From assembly GCA_947589315.1 (NCBI GenBank), contig CANPZE010000025.1:1-40297 (forward strand): 40,297 bases of DNA. Direction: 5' to 3'. The position numbers and the translations under genes were made by a program. This stretch comes from an uncultured Lachnospiraceae bacterium (lineage in GTDB: Bacteria > Bacillota > Clostridia > Lachnospirales > Lachnospiraceae). The notes under the pieces are model-generated. The model was not told the DNA's origin and searched no databases. It saw nothing but the letters and a program-made list of their open reading frames with translations. Shown here piece after piece: positions 22,937-31,948 of the stretch (within the stretch, counting starts at the first letter, position 1; each line of letters opens with the position of its first letter).

Positions 22937-24631
22937 ATGCAGTTGACAGGGTCTCAGATTGTGATCGAGTGCCTGAAGGAGCAGGGCGTAGATACGGTAT
23001 TTGGATACCCGGGAGGGGCAATCTTAAACATATATGATGAATTGTACCGCCATCAGGAAGAGATCACACATATTCTAACTTCTCACGAGCAGGGGGCGTC
23101 CCACGCAGCGGACGGCTACGCCCGCTCCACTGGCAAAGTAGGTGTGTGCATGGCGACCAGCGGTCCCGGCGCGACCAACCTGGTAACAGGGATCGCTACG
23201 GCATATATGGATTCTGTTCCTATGGTAGCCATCACCTGTAATGTGGGGATCAGTCTTCTGGGGAAGGATTCCTTCCAGGAAGTGGACATCGCCGGCGTAA
23301 CTATGCCGATCACAAAATATAGTTATATTGTGAAGGATGTAAAAGACCTGGCCCCGGCGCTGCGCCGGGCATTCCGTATCGCGCAGACTGGCCGTCCTGG
23401 TCCGGTTCTGATAGATATTGCTAAGAATGCTACCAGTGATAAGACAGAATTTAAGCGGGAGGTTCCCAAGCTGATCGGGCGCTGTACCCAGACAATAGAG
23501 GAGACTGCAGTAGAAAAGTCGATCAAGGTGATCCGCAAGGCCAAACGCCCTATGGTCTTTGTAGGCGGAGGAACTGTGATCGCCGGGGCCGACAAGGAGC
23601 TTCAGGAGTTTGTACGCCGGGTGGATGCGCCGGTGACAGACACACTGATGGGAAAAGGGGCTTATCCCGGCACGGATGATCATTATATAGGGATGCTGGG
23701 AATGCATGGAACGAAGGCAGCCAATCTCAGCGTGGGAGAATGCGATGTGCTGATCGTGCTGGGATCCCGCTTCTCTGACCGTGTCACTGGCGTAACGAAA
23801 AATTTTGCCAGGAAGGCGAAGATCATTCAGGTGGATGTGGATAACACTGAGGTCAATAAAAATGTGATGGTGGATATCAGTGTCATCGGCGATATTAAAT
23901 CTGTCCTGGATATCTTTAATTCTAAGCTGGAGCAGCTCTCCCATCCGGAATGGATGGAGAAGGTGCTGCAGAGAAAGAAGGAGCTTCCCCTGTCCTATCC
24001 TGCAGATCGCCTGACAGGGCCTTACATTATAGAAAAGCTGGATGAGCTGACCAAGGGAGACGCCATTATCTGTACCGAGGTGGGACAGCACCAAATGTGG
24101 GCGGCGCAATATTATAAATATAAGAAGCCGCGCACCTTGATCACTTCCGGAGGCCTGGGAACCATGGGGTATGGCCTGGGGGCCGCCCTGGGGGCCAAGG
24201 TAGGAAATCCGGACAAGACGGTAGTAAACATTGCGGGGGACGGCTGTTTCCGCATGAATATGAATGAGATCGCCACCGCTACCCGCAGTAATATCCCGAT
24301 CATTGAGCTGATTTTTGATAACCGGGTGCTGGGAATGGTGAGGCAATGGCAGACCCTGTTCTACGGGCAGCGGTATTCACATACCATATTGGAGGATAAG
24401 GTGGATTTTGTGAAGCTGGCAGAGGCTATGGGAGCCAGGGCGTACCGGATCACCAAGAAGGAAGAGGTAGAGCCGGTGCTTCGGGAGGCGATTGCCGCCG
24501 GCGAACCTGTCGTAGTGGATTGCGTGATTGCCAGCGATGATAAAGTATTCCCGATGGTAGCGCCGGGAACGAATCTGGAGGACGTCTTTGATGAAGAGGA
24601 CCTTCTGAAGGGGAAGAACAAGGTAAAATAA
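22937..24631 (+). CDS. ilvB: Acetolactate synthase large (catalytic) subunit
   Basis: IlvB joins two pyruvates, or pyruvate and 2-oxobutyrate, using thiamine diphosphate. The 564-residue protein has the activating Glu in SHEQGASHAADGYAR, the FAD-domain signature (VFVGGGTVIAG onward) and the ThDP motif GDGCFRMNMNEIATATRSN. The GMVRQWQTLFYGQRYS loop is typical of biosynthetic acetolactate synthase. ATG 22937 is favoured, with GGAGGA at 22924-22929; ATG 22922 is an in-frame alternative. The regulatory subunit gene ilvN and the reductoisomerase gene ilvC are not next to it; serC follows instead. Confidence 0.96.
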   Translation: MQLTGSQIVIECLKEQGVDTVFGYPGGAILNIYDELYRHQEEITHILTSHEQGASHAADGYARSTGKVGVCMATSGPGATNLVTGIATAYMDSVPMVAITCNVGISLLGKDSFQEVDIAGVTMPITKYSYIVKDVKDLAPALRRAFRIAQTGRPGPVLIDIAKNATSDKTEFKREVPKLIGRCTQTIEETAVEKSIKVIRKAKRPMVFVGGGTVIAGADKELQEFVRRVDAPVTDTLMGKGAYPGTDDHYIGMLGMHGTKAANLSVGECDVLIVLGSRFSDRVTGVTKNFARKAKIIQVDVDNTEVNKNVMVDISVIGDIKSVLDIFNSKLEQLSHPEWMEKVLQRKKELPLSYPADRLTGPYIIEKLDELTKGDAIICTEVGQHQMWAAQYYKYKKPRTLITSGGLGTMGYGLGAALGAKVGNPDKTVVNIAGDGCFRMNMNEIATATRSNIPIIELIFDNRVLGMVRQWQTLFYGQRYSHTILEDKVDFVKLAEAMGARAYRITKKEEVEPVLREAIAAGEPVVVDCVIASDDKVFPMVAPGTNLEDVFDEEDLLKGKNKVK

Positions 24632-24664
24632 TATTTTATATACAACATAAGGAGGCACATAGAA

Positions 24665-25747
24665 ATGCGCAGAGTGTATAATTTTTCAGCCGGTCCGGCG
24701 GTATTACCGGAAGAGGTATTAAAAGAAGCAGCTGAGGAAATGCTGGATTATAAGGGAACGGGCATGTCCGTTATGGAAATGAGCCATCGCTCTAAGGCAT
24801 ATGACAATATCATCAAGACTGCCGAGAAGGATCTGAGGGAATTAATGGGGATCCCGGACAATTATAAAGTAATGTTCCTGCAGGGAGGCGCTTCTCAGCA
24901 GTTTGCCATGATCCCCATGAATCTCATGAAGAACAGAGTAGCCGATTACATTATAACAGGGCAGTGGGCGAAGAAGGCATGGCAGGAGGCGTGTAAGTAT
25001 GGCAAGGCCAATAAGATCGCTTCTTCCGAGGATAAGACTTTTTCTTATATCCCGGCTTGTTCCGATCTGCCCATTTCAGAGGATGCCGATTACGTATACA
25101 TTTGTGAGAACAATACGATCTATGGTACTAAGTACAAGAAGCTTCCCAATACCAAGGGCAAGACTTTGGTTGCGGATGTCTCTTCTTGCTTCCTGTCAGA
25201 ACCGGTAGACGTATCAAAATATGGTGTTATTTATGGCGGCGTACAGAAGAATATCGGACCTGCCGGCGTGGTTATTGTGATCATGCGGGAAGATCTGATC
25301 ACAGAGGATGTGCTGGAGGGAACCCCTACTATGCTCACCTACAAGACCCATGCGGATGCGGATTCCCTGTATAACACACCGCCGGCATACGGGATCTATA
25401 TCTGTGGAAAGGTATTCCAGTGGCTGAAGAAAATGGGCGGACTGGAGGTTATGAAGCAGAGAAATGAAGAGAAGGCAAAGATCCTGTATGATTTTCTGGA
25501 TAGCAGCAAGCTGTTCCAGGGGACGGTAGTAAAGGAAGACCGTTCTCTGATGAATGTCCCCTTTGTCACCGGGAATGGTGATCTGGATGCCAAATTTGTC
25601 AAGGAAGCGGAGGCAGAAGGCTTTGTAAATCTGAAGGGCCACCGTACAGTAGGCGGGATGAGAGCCAGCATATATAATGCAATGCCAAAAGAGGGCGTGG
25701 AGAAGCTCGTAGAGTTTATGAAGAAATTTGAGGAGGAAAATGCATAA
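24665..25747 (+). CDS. serC: Phosphoserine aminotransferase
   Basis: SerC converts phosphohydroxypyruvate to phosphoserine with glutamate. The 360 residues begin with RVYNFSAGPAVLPEEVL, a hallmark of the family, followed by FLQGGASQQFAMIP and the PLP lysine K195 in GGVQKNIGPAGV. ATAAGGAGG lies upstream of the ATG. The stop shares its last base with the serA start codon, so the two serine genes are translationally coupled. They sit at the end of the leu-ilv transcript. Confidence 0.97.
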   Translation: MRRVYNFSAGPAVLPEEVLKEAAEEMLDYKGTGMSVMEMSHRSKAYDNIIKTAEKDLRELMGIPDNYKVMFLQGGASQQFAMIPMNLMKNRVADYIITGQWAKKAWQEACKYGKANKIASSEDKTFSYIPACSDLPISEDADYVYICENNTIYGTKYKKLPNTKGKTLVADVSSCFLSEPVDVSKYGVIYGGVQKNIGPAGVVIVIMREDLITEDVLEGTPTMLTYKTHADADSLYNTPPAYGIYICGKVFQWLKKMGGLEVMKQRNEEKAKILYDFLDSSKLFQGTVVKEDRSLMNVPFVTGNGDLDAKFVKEAEAEGFVNLKGHRTVGGMRASIYNAMPKEGVEKLVEFMKKFEEENA

Positions 25748-26910
25748 TGTTTCACTATACATGCTTAAATCCCATTGCAGCAGTGGGATTAGACAATCTG
25801 ACAGAAGAATATGTACAGACAGAGGATGCCGCAAAGGCAGAAGCGATCCTGGTGCGCAGCGCTTCCATGCATGATATGGATCTGCCAGGGAATCTCTGCG
25901 CAGTAGCCAGGGCTGGCGCCGGCGTCAATAATATCCCTCTGGAGGACTGCGCTGCGAAAGGAATCGTTGTATTCAATACTCCCGGGGCTAATGCCAATGG
26001 CGTGAAGGAGTTGCTGATCTCGGGGATGCTGCTGGCTGCCCGGGATATTGTAGGCGGTATCCAATGGGTTGAAAATAACGCAGAGGATGAGAATATTAAT
26101 AAGTCTATGGAGAAGGCAAAGAAGAATTTTGCCGGCTCGGAGCTGAAGGGAAAGAAGCTGGGTGTGATCGGCCTGGGAGCGATCGGCGTGCTGGTAGCCA
26201 ATGCCGGTAACCGGCTGGGAATGGATGTTTATGGTGTAGATCCTTACCTCTCTGTCCAGAATGCCCTGTCTTTGTCAAGAGATATTACCATCTGCAAGAC
26301 CTATGAGGAAATTTATAAGAATTGTGATTATATTACGATCCATGTTCCCCTTCTGGAGGATACGAAAGGCATGCTGAACGGGGAGGCCTTTCGCCAGATG
26401 AAGGATGGAGTTGTGATCCTGAATTATGCCAGAGATACCCTGGTAAATGACCAGGATATGAAGCAGGCGCTGGAATCAGGAAAGGTAGGTAAATACGTAA
26501 CAGATTTCCCGAACGCTGCCGTTGTAAAGATGCCGAATGTTATCGCCACTCCCCATTTGGGAGCTTCCACGGAGGAATCAGAGGATAACTGCGCAGTCAT
26601 GGCGGTACAGCAGATCCGCGATTTTATGGAGAATGGAAATATCAAAAATTCTGTTAATTATCCTAATTGCGATGCCGGGAAATGTGATACGCAGGGAAGA
26701 ATTACGGTAGCTCACAGGAATATCCCTAAGATGCTGACCCAGTTTACCAATGTCTTTTCTTCCGAGGGGATCAATATTTCCCATATGACGAATAAGAGCA
26801 GGGGAGATTATTCCTACTGCATCTTTGATATTGATTCTGACAGCAGTGAGGAACTCCAGAAGAAACTGGAGGCTATTGACGGGGTATTGAAGGTGCGCGT
26901 GATCAAATAA
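25747..26910 (+). CDS. serA: D-3-phosphoglycerate dehydrogenase
   Basis: SerA starts serine synthesis by oxidising 3-phosphoglycerate. The 387-residue form has the substrate domain, an NAD Rossmann fold (GLGAIG, 142-147), catalytic R229 (NYARDT) and H270 (TPHLGAST), and a C-terminal ACT domain (about 318-387, from ITVAHRNIPKMLTQFTNVF) that could bind serine for feedback control. The usual catalytic Glu region reads DFPNAAV rather than DVFxxEP, which is common in this short bacterial type. The ATG overlaps the serC stop by one base. A terminator follows at 26966. Confidence 0.95.
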   Translation: MFHYTCLNPIAAVGLDNLTEEYVQTEDAAKAEAILVRSASMHDMDLPGNLCAVARAGAGVNNIPLEDCAAKGIVVFNTPGANANGVKELLISGMLLAARDIVGGIQWVENNAEDENINKSMEKAKKNFAGSELKGKKLGVIGLGAIGVLVANAGNRLGMDVYGVDPYLSVQNALSLSRDITICKTYEEIYKNCDYITIHVPLLEDTKGMLNGEAFRQMKDGVVILNYARDTLVNDQDMKQALESGKVGKYVTDFPNAAVVKMPNVIATPHLGASTEESEDNCAVMAVQQIRDFMENGNIKNSVNYPNCDAGKCDTQGRITVAHRNIPKMLTQFTNVFSSEGINISHMTNKSRGDYSYCIFDIDSDSSEELQKKLEAIDGVLKVRVIK

Positions 26911-26965
26911 TATATGTACAGAATATCGTAAAGAGCTGTGACTGGCTGCTTTGGGATCTCTGTTG

Positions 26966-26992
26966 GGGGAATGTGCTGGACATTCCCCTTTT
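26966..26992 (+). terminator. Intrinsic terminator after serA
   Basis: GGGGAATGT (26966-26974), loop GCTGG, ACATTCCCC (26980-26988): a perfect nine-base stem followed by TTTT. It closes the leuB-ilvD-ilvB-serC-serA transcript. Confidence 0.88.
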
Positions 26993-27025
26993 ACCTTGTA
27001 CAAAGGAAATCAGGAGGATGGGACG

Positions 27026-28351
27026 TTGGATTATCAGGAAGCTAGGGAGTATATTAGCCATATACAGAAGGAGCAGGGAAGGGAATACACGCTGGATAAA
27101 GTGAGAGAACTCTGTGAGCGGGTCGGGCGTCCCGACAGGCAGCTGAGGATCATCCATATTGCAGGGACGAACGGCAAAGGGTCTGTTGGCGCTTATATCA
27201 GCAACTGCCTGGCAATGAGTGGTTATTCAGTGGGGCGGTATCTCTCCCCGGCTCTTTTTTCCTACCGGGAGATCATACAGCATGTTACCGGCGGGGCCTT
27301 TGGGCCAGAAGCGGAAATGATCTCCTGTGAAGAGACGGCCCATTGCCTTTCCCGCCTCCGTCAGGAGATTGAGGGAATGACAGCAGAGGGGCATGGGCAT
27401 CCCACGGCCTTTGAGATAGAGACGGTGATGGCATTTCTGCAGTTTGCCGCCTGGCATGTGGATGTGGCTGTAGTGGAGACTGGACTGGGAGGAAGGCTGG
27501 ACGCCACCAATTTTATTGAAAAGCCTGTATTAACAGTGTTTACAGATATCAGCATTGATCACAGGAATGTGCTGGGAGATACTTTGGAACAGATTGCCGC
27601 TGAGAAATTCGGGATTATGAAGGCGGGAATCCCTGTGGTATCTATTCGCCAGGAGGAAAGCGTGATGGAAATGCTGCGGGGGATCTGTCAGAGAAGAGGG
27701 CGGCGGCTGCGGATCGCAGAGCCGGAGCAAGTGATCCAGCAGGATCTCTCTCTGTCAGGCACTGAATTTTCTTATAAGGGACAGCGTTACCACCTGGGGC
27801 AGCTGGGGGCATACCAGGTGAGGAATGCCATTGTGGCGTTGGAAGCGATGCAGGAATTGCTGCCCCTGGGATTCCATAAAGTGAATAGCAGTTCCATTGG
27901 GATCGCCCTCTCCCAGACCCGGTGGCCGGGACGGTTTGAGGTTGTTTCCCGGTCTCCTTTTCTGCTGTTGGATGGCGCCCATAATCCTGCCGGCGCCCGT
28001 TGGCTGAAGAAATCTTTGGAGATCTATTTCCCCATGGAACGCTTTACCTGTATTGTGGGCGTACTTCAGGATAAGGATTACCGGGAAATTTTAAAGATCA
28101 TGCTTCCCCTTGCCAACAAGGTTTATACCATTACGCCTCCGGGAGAGAGAGGCCTGGACAGTGAAAAGCTGGCAGAGGCAGTGCGGGAACTGAGAGGCCG
28201 GCGGGAAATCCCTGTGACCTGCTGTCCTACTATTGGTATTGCCCTGAGCAGGCTGGGGAGTACCGGAGGCCGGGAGAAGATCCTGGTCTTTGGAAGCTTA
28301 TCCTTCTTAGGGGAGGTATATTCCTATTTTGACACTGCAAGGTATATTTGA
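27026..28351 (+). CDS. folC: Folylpolyglutamate synthase / dihydrofolate synthase
   Basis: FolC adds glutamate to dihydropteroate and to folates, using ATP. The 441-residue protein has the P-loop HIAGTNGKGSVGAYI (GTNGKGS about 48-54), ETGLGGRLDATN, TDISIDHRNVLG and the C-terminal LLLDGAHNPAGA. The start is TTG 27026, with AGGAGG at 27012-27017. The frame is open back to 26951, but that would run through the terminator hairpin. The overlapping ATG at 27018 is in another frame. folE follows 63 bases later. Confidence 0.93.
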   Translation: MDYQEAREYISHIQKEQGREYTLDKVRELCERVGRPDRQLRIIHIAGTNGKGSVGAYISNCLAMSGYSVGRYLSPALFSYREIIQHVTGGAFGPEAEMISCEETAHCLSRLRQEIEGMTAEGHGHPTAFEIETVMAFLQFAAWHVDVAVVETGLGGRLDATNFIEKPVLTVFTDISIDHRNVLGDTLEQIAAEKFGIMKAGIPVVSIRQEESVMEMLRGICQRRGRRLRIAEPEQVIQQDLSLSGTEFSYKGQRYHLGQLGAYQVRNAIVALEAMQELLPLGFHKVNSSSIGIALSQTRWPGRFEVVSRSPFLLLDGAHNPAGARWLKKSLEIYFPMERFTCIVGVLQDKDYREILKIMLPLANKVYTITPPGERGLDSEKLAEAVRELRGRREIPVTCCPTIGIALSRLGSTGGREKILVFGSLSFLGEVYSYFDTARYI

Positions 28352-28414
28352 TACAATCAGGGAAATAAATTGCCGGGACATCCCGTAGGGCCGGACAGGC
28401 AGATTGGAGCGGTT

Positions 28415-28969
28415 ATGGATACAAGAAAGATAGAAGAAGCTGTGAGACTGTTTTTAGAAGGGATAGGCGAAGATGTTACGCGAGAAGGGCTGCAGGATAC
28501 ACCCGCCCGGATCAGCGCCATGTGCCAGGAATTGTTTGAAGGTATGGGGCAGGATGCCAGCGCACATTTGGCCAAAACTTTTCAGGCGGACAATAATGAG
28601 CTGGTGGTGGAAAAGGATATCACTTTTTATTCCCTGTGCGAGCATCATCTTCTTCCTTTTTATGGCAAGGTACACATTGGCTATATTCCTGATGGGAGAG
28701 TTGTGGGGCTGAGCAAACTGGCCAGAACAGTAGAGGTTTATGCCAGAAGGGCACAGATTCAGGAGCAGATGACAGCGCAGATTGCAGACGCTATTATGGG
28801 ACAGCTAAAGCCGAAGGGCGTCATTGTAGTGGCAGAAGCAGAACATATGTGTATGACGATGCGTGGGATCCGGAAACCAGGTTCCCAGACGGTGACCTGT
28901 GTTACCCGGGGGGCGATGAAGGGGACCGAGTGGCAGGACAGGTTCTTTCAGCTGCTGCGCAGAAGCTGA
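28415..28969 (+). CDS. folE: GTP cyclohydrolase I
   Basis: FolE opens GTP to dihydroneopterin triphosphate, the first step of folate synthesis. The 184-residue enzyme has the zinc ligands C75 and H78 ([10 protein letters not shown]) and C146 ([11 protein letters not shown]), together with the [15 protein letters not shown] motif. Length and motifs are those of the type IA enzyme. ATG 28415 is chosen with GGAG a short distance upstream; the frame is open earlier to a TTG at 28370 that lacks family similarity. folP begins 23 bases after the stop. Confidence 0.95.
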   Translation: MDTRKIEEAVRLFLEGIGEDVTREGLQDTPARISAMCQELFEGMGQDASAHLAKTFQADNNELVVEKDITFYSLCEHHLLPFYGKVHIGYIPDGRVVGLSKLARTVEVYARRAQIQEQMTAQIADAIMGQLKPKGVIVVAEAEHMCMTMRGIRKPGSQTVTCVTRGAMKGTEWQDRFFQLLRRS

Positions 28970-28992
28970 AAGAAATAGGAGACACAAGTAGA

Positions 28993-29895
28993 ATGAAAAT
29001 TGGAAATCGGGAATTTGATCTGACCTCAGGTCATGTATATATCATGGGGATTCTGAATGTGACACCGGATTCCTTTTCCGATGGCGGCAAATTTCGCCAG
29101 GAGGCAGAGGCGCTGCGCCATGTGGAAGAAATGGTTGCCCAGGGAGCAGATATTATTGATGTGGGAGGGGAATCTACGCGGCCCGGCAGCCAGAAAGTTG
29201 CTGTGGAAGAGGAGATCCTTCGCGTGACAGGGATCATAGCTGCTATTAAGCGGCGTTTTCCTGTTCCGGTATCCATTGATACCTATAAGGCGCCGGTACT
29301 CCAGGCGGCCGTGGACGAGGGAGCCGATCTGGCCAATGACGTCTGGGGGCTGCGCTATGACAGTCTTTTTGACCGGGACGGGAATTTGCTCCCCAAGGCA
29401 GGGGATGTTCTGCAGGAAGGCCGCTCACCCTGGGGAACGGAGACAATGGCTCAATTGGTCGCCCGGTATCAGCTTCCGGTATGCATCATGCATAATCGGC
29501 CTGAGGCGCAATATAAGGATTTTCTGACAGAATTAGAGGAGGATCTGGAACAGTCCCTGCAATTAGCCCGGCAGGCCGGCATTTCCAGAGATCAGATCAT
29601 CCTGGATCCCGGCGTGGGCTTTGGCAAAAGTTATGAGAATAACCTTCAGGTCCTGGCCAATCTGGACAGGCTGCGCAAGTGGGAACTCCCGCTTTTGCTG
29701 GCGGCTTCCCGCAAATCTGTGATCGGGACGGCTTTGGATCTTCCGGTGGAAGAGAGGGAGGAAGGGACGATCGTAACTTCTGTTTTGGCGGCTATGGCTG
29801 GCTGGCAGTTTGTGCGCGTGCATGATGTGGAAAAGAATGCCCGGGCATTGAAGATGGCCGAACAGATTCTAAAACAAAAAGAACAGGGAAAATAA
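28993..29895 (+). CDS. folP: Dihydropteroate synthase
   Basis: FolP joins p-aminobenzoate to dihydropterin pyrophosphate; it is the sulfonamide target. The 300-residue protein shows GILNVTPDSFSDGG (19-32), DIIDVGGESTRPGS (53-66), VSIDTYKAPV, LANDVWG, DPGVGFGKSYENN and AASRKSVIG. It is about 25-30 residues longer than usual because of an insert after the NDVWG strand (the DGNLLPKAGDVLQEGRSPWG region). AGGAG at about 28977 precedes ATG 28993. The aldolase (folB) and pyrophosphokinase (folK) genes that often follow are absent; a terminator comes next. Confidence 0.95.
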   Translation: MKIGNREFDLTSGHVYIMGILNVTPDSFSDGGKFRQEAEALRHVEEMVAQGADIIDVGGESTRPGSQKVAVEEEILRVTGIIAAIKRRFPVPVSIDTYKAPVLQAAVDEGADLANDVWGLRYDSLFDRDGNLLPKAGDVLQEGRSPWGTETMAQLVARYQLPVCIMHNRPEAQYKDFLTELEEDLEQSLQLARQAGISRDQIILDPGVGFGKSYENNLQVLANLDRLRKWELPLLLAASRKSVIGTALDLPVEEREEGTIVTSVLAAMAGWQFVRVHDVEKNARALKMAEQILKQKEQGK

Positions 29896-29939
29896 AAGAA
29901 CAAGCCCCGCAGTATCAGGAGCTTGTTCTTTTATTTTAC
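29891..29939. terminator. Bidirectional intrinsic terminator between folP and the convergent gene
   Basis: AATAAAAGAACAAGC (29891-29905) is matched perfectly by GCTTGTTCTTTTATT (29921-29935) around a 15-base loop. The T-rich right arm serves the + strand; the A-rich left arm reads as T-rich on the - strand. It therefore stops both folP and the gene at 29983-31767. Confidence 0.85.
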
Positions 29940-29982
29940 AATGAAAAGCGATGGCTTCCATCTATGAGCTTCTGATCCTTCA

Positions 29983-31767
29983 TCAGAAGCCGTACAGAGA
30001 ATCGGAATCATCATAATAAGAATCATCGTAATCGGAGTCATCGTAGTTGGAGTCATCATAATAGGAGTCATCGTAATCGGAATCCGAACCCAGGGAATAT
30101 CCCGAGTAAAGGTCGCGCAGATACGACAGATCCGCATTGATCCCTGCTTTTTTCAGGGCCTCTGAAAAGAAGGTATAGGGGTCAAAGGATTCAAAATAAC
30201 TCATCAAGGTGTCGTCAGAATCATCGGACATAGTAATGAATGTCGCATCATCTGCCGGTTTGGTATTCGGCGCATCTTTTGTTATTTCTGACTTGATCTG
30301 CGCTGTCAGAAGGGGATCGTTATTGCACAGGACAGTAACGTTGGTAGAAAAGCTCTCCTTCTTTCCATCCATCTGCAGGGCAAGGGCATAATTGGCAATG
30401 GCAGGAATGTTTTTAGAGGAAAAGGTAAAGGTGCCGCAGGCATAGCCATTGTCTGCCTTATTCATATCATAGTCTTCCACTTTAATATCTATTAAGTCGC
30501 TGGGGTCTGCAATATATTTGGAGATGCTTTCATCTTCAATATGGACGCCCAATTTGAAGTTTCCATTCATTACATTATTTTTGATCGTACCGGAGCCGGT
30601 GAAATTGACGAGTTCTTCTTTATTTAAGGTTCCTGTCAGGGAATATTGGAAATCAGCATTATCCTGGAGCAGCAGGTAGGAGAGGATGATCTCATCATTT
30701 TCTACAAAATCCTCTGTATCCTCAGGGTTACCAGAGAAGGTCAGGGTACGTCCGATGACCTCGCTCTTACTGTTGACATAGACGTCCATCGTTATATGGC
30801 TGTCCCCTAATTCTTCGGCAACGGAATCTAACTGGGGAGTGATCTCCTTTATGGTAGAATTAAAGTTTTCATATAAGTCAGGGCTGATGTTGGAAAGGAT
30901 TTCCTTCAGCTCCTGGTCCTCCTGGGCTGTGGAGACCAGCTTTTGCAGCATTGCTGCAATGTTTTTGCTGTCATATTCTACCGTGAGCTTAGTATACTCC
31001 TTAGAGATCTCCTCCAAAGAAAGCTTCTCCGTAGTTTTGGTGACCTTGCCGTGTTCCTGGATAAAGACCGCAGTATAACGGTCAAATAATGTCTGGACTG
31101 CTGCAGTTTTCGGCAGATACTGCTGGATGTCTTCTAACATGCCAAACAGCTGGCCGGTGGAAGGATCTTCCGTAAGCTCTTTAAAATAGAAAGAATTATC
31201 CAGGTATGCCTTATTGATCTCCGGAATCTGTATATACTGCTCTTTGTTCTTATAATCCATATAATGATTCATGGTAAGAATATTCTTATCGTTGAGGAGC
31301 AGTTGGATCTGATTGGAGACAGTATCGTCTTCCATTTTGTTGCTTCCTTTGATTTCTGCGGTCTCCAGGCCGGAGAAATTAACAGGAAGGGTGGCGATCA
31401 TTGTCTGGAGTGTAGGTTCTGCTACCAGCTTGCAGGAAAACTGGTTGGCCGTTTTGCTGCTTCCATAGAGCTGATAAGTCCGGTCATAAACGGATGTCAG
31501 GGCAGAGGAAGCCTGATCTCTGCCTTTGGTCTCTACATATTCATAATATTCTTCCGGGGTGGAAAAATTCTTTTTTATGAAGTTTTGCAGTGTGCCGGTA
31601 GCTGCCAGTGCGCCTGTTGTGATCGCTAAGACGGCAACAATGCAGATTGCTGCGATGAAAAGCGGTTTCTTTGGCTTTTTAACGGGACCGGTAGGCTCAA
31701 CGGAGTCTGTTGGGATAGTTGGTAGTAGCTCCGTTGTGTTTTCTTCCTGGTCAAATTGAGTGGTCAT
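29983..31767 (-). CDS. Membrane-anchored extracytoplasmic protein with Asp/Tyr-rich repeat tail, unrecognised
   Basis: The 594-residue protein starts with a cytosolic stretch ending PVKKPKKP, then one membrane helix (about 36-57, LFIAAICIVAVLAITTGALAA). A large external region of about 500 residues follows, starting FIKKNFSTPEEYYEYVE, with repeated beta-rich blocks such as NQFSCKL, DVYVNSKSEVIGRTLTFSG and YACGTFTFSSKN. The C-terminus is a repetitive acidic tail of DYDDS/YYDDS units. I cannot name a family with confidence. The layout fits a surface protein, perhaps one that binds cations or wall polymer. The start is ATG 31767 with GAGGA just upstream; GTG 31779 is possible. A - strand promoter lies at 31821-31849. 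The gene is divergent from the ABC exporter. Confidence 0.78.
   Translation of the reverse strand: MTTQFDQEENTTELLPTIPTDSVEPTGPVKKPKKPLFIAAICIVAVLAITTGALAATGTLQNFIKKNFSTPEEYYEYVETKGRDQASSALTSVYDRTYQLYGSSKTANQFSCKLVAEPTLQTMIATLPVNFSGLETAEIKGSNKMEDDTVSNQIQLLLNDKNILTMNHYMDYKNKEQYIQIPEINKAYLDNSFYFKELTEDPSTGQLFGMLEDIQQYLPKTAAVQTLFDRYTAVFIQEHGKVTKTTEKLSLEEISKEYTKLTVEYDSKNIAAMLQKLVSTAQEDQELKEILSNISPDLYENFNSTIKEITPQLDSVAEELGDSHITMDVYVNSKSEVIGRTLTFSGNPEDTEDFVENDEIILSYLLLQDNADFQYSLTGTLNKEELVNFTGSGTIKNNVMNGNFKLGVHIEDESISKYIADPSDLIDIKVEDYDMNKADNGYACGTFTFSSKNIPAIANYALALQMDGKKESFSTNVTVLCNNDPLLTAQIKSEITKDAPNTKPADDATFITMSDDSDDTLMSYFESFDPYTFFSEALKKAGINADLSYLRDLYSGYSLGSDSDYDDSYYDDSNYDDSDYDDSYYDDSDSLYGF
30004..30078. 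repeat. Five tandem 15-base repeats encoding YDDS units
   Basis: Units GGAATCATCATAATA, AGAATCATCGTAATC, GGAGTCATCGTAGTT, GGAGTCATCATAATA and GGAGTCATCGTAATC run head to tail. On the - strand each encodes five residues (D/Y/N-Y-D-D-S). Copy number may vary between strains by slippage in whole units, which would keep the frame. Confidence 0.9.
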
Positions 31768-31820
31768 GTTTTTCCTCACTTTCTTAATATGTGTTTTTGT
31801 TATCAGTCAGTAGCAAATTT

Positions 31821-31849
31821 ACTATAAAGGAAGTAAGGTAATATGTCAA
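31821..31849 (-). promoter_or_regulatory. Promoter of the - strand surface-protein gene
   Basis: On the - strand, TTGACA (31849-31844), a 17-base spacer and TATAGT (31826-31821). Transcription would begin near 31814, about 47 bases before the ATG at 31767. Confidence 0.75.
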
Positions 31850-31888
31850 TTCAAGATTTTCCCTTTTGTTGGGACAAGAAAATATCAT

Positions 31889-31917
31889 TTGTCAATCGCC
31901 GGCAGGTATGCTAGACT
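31889..31917 (+). promoter_or_regulatory. Promoter of the ABC exporter operon
   Basis: TTGTCA (31889-31894), a 17-base spacer and TAGACT (31912-31917), with TG at 31909-31910 as an extended -10. It lies about 40 bases from the divergent - strand promoter. Transcription would begin near 31924, before ATG 31949. Confidence 0.6.
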
Positions 31918-31948
31918 AATGAAAAAGAACAGGGGAACAGGAGACATT

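Noticed and set aside
23075-24346. Open frame antisense to ilvB
   Set aside because: Shadow of a certain gene; no start signal.
26951-27025. Upstream extension of the folC frame
   Set aside because: It would translate the serA terminator; TTG 27026 has AGGAGG.
28352-28414. GGGACATCCC-type dyad between folC and folE
   Set aside because: Very short arms and no T-run; could be chance.
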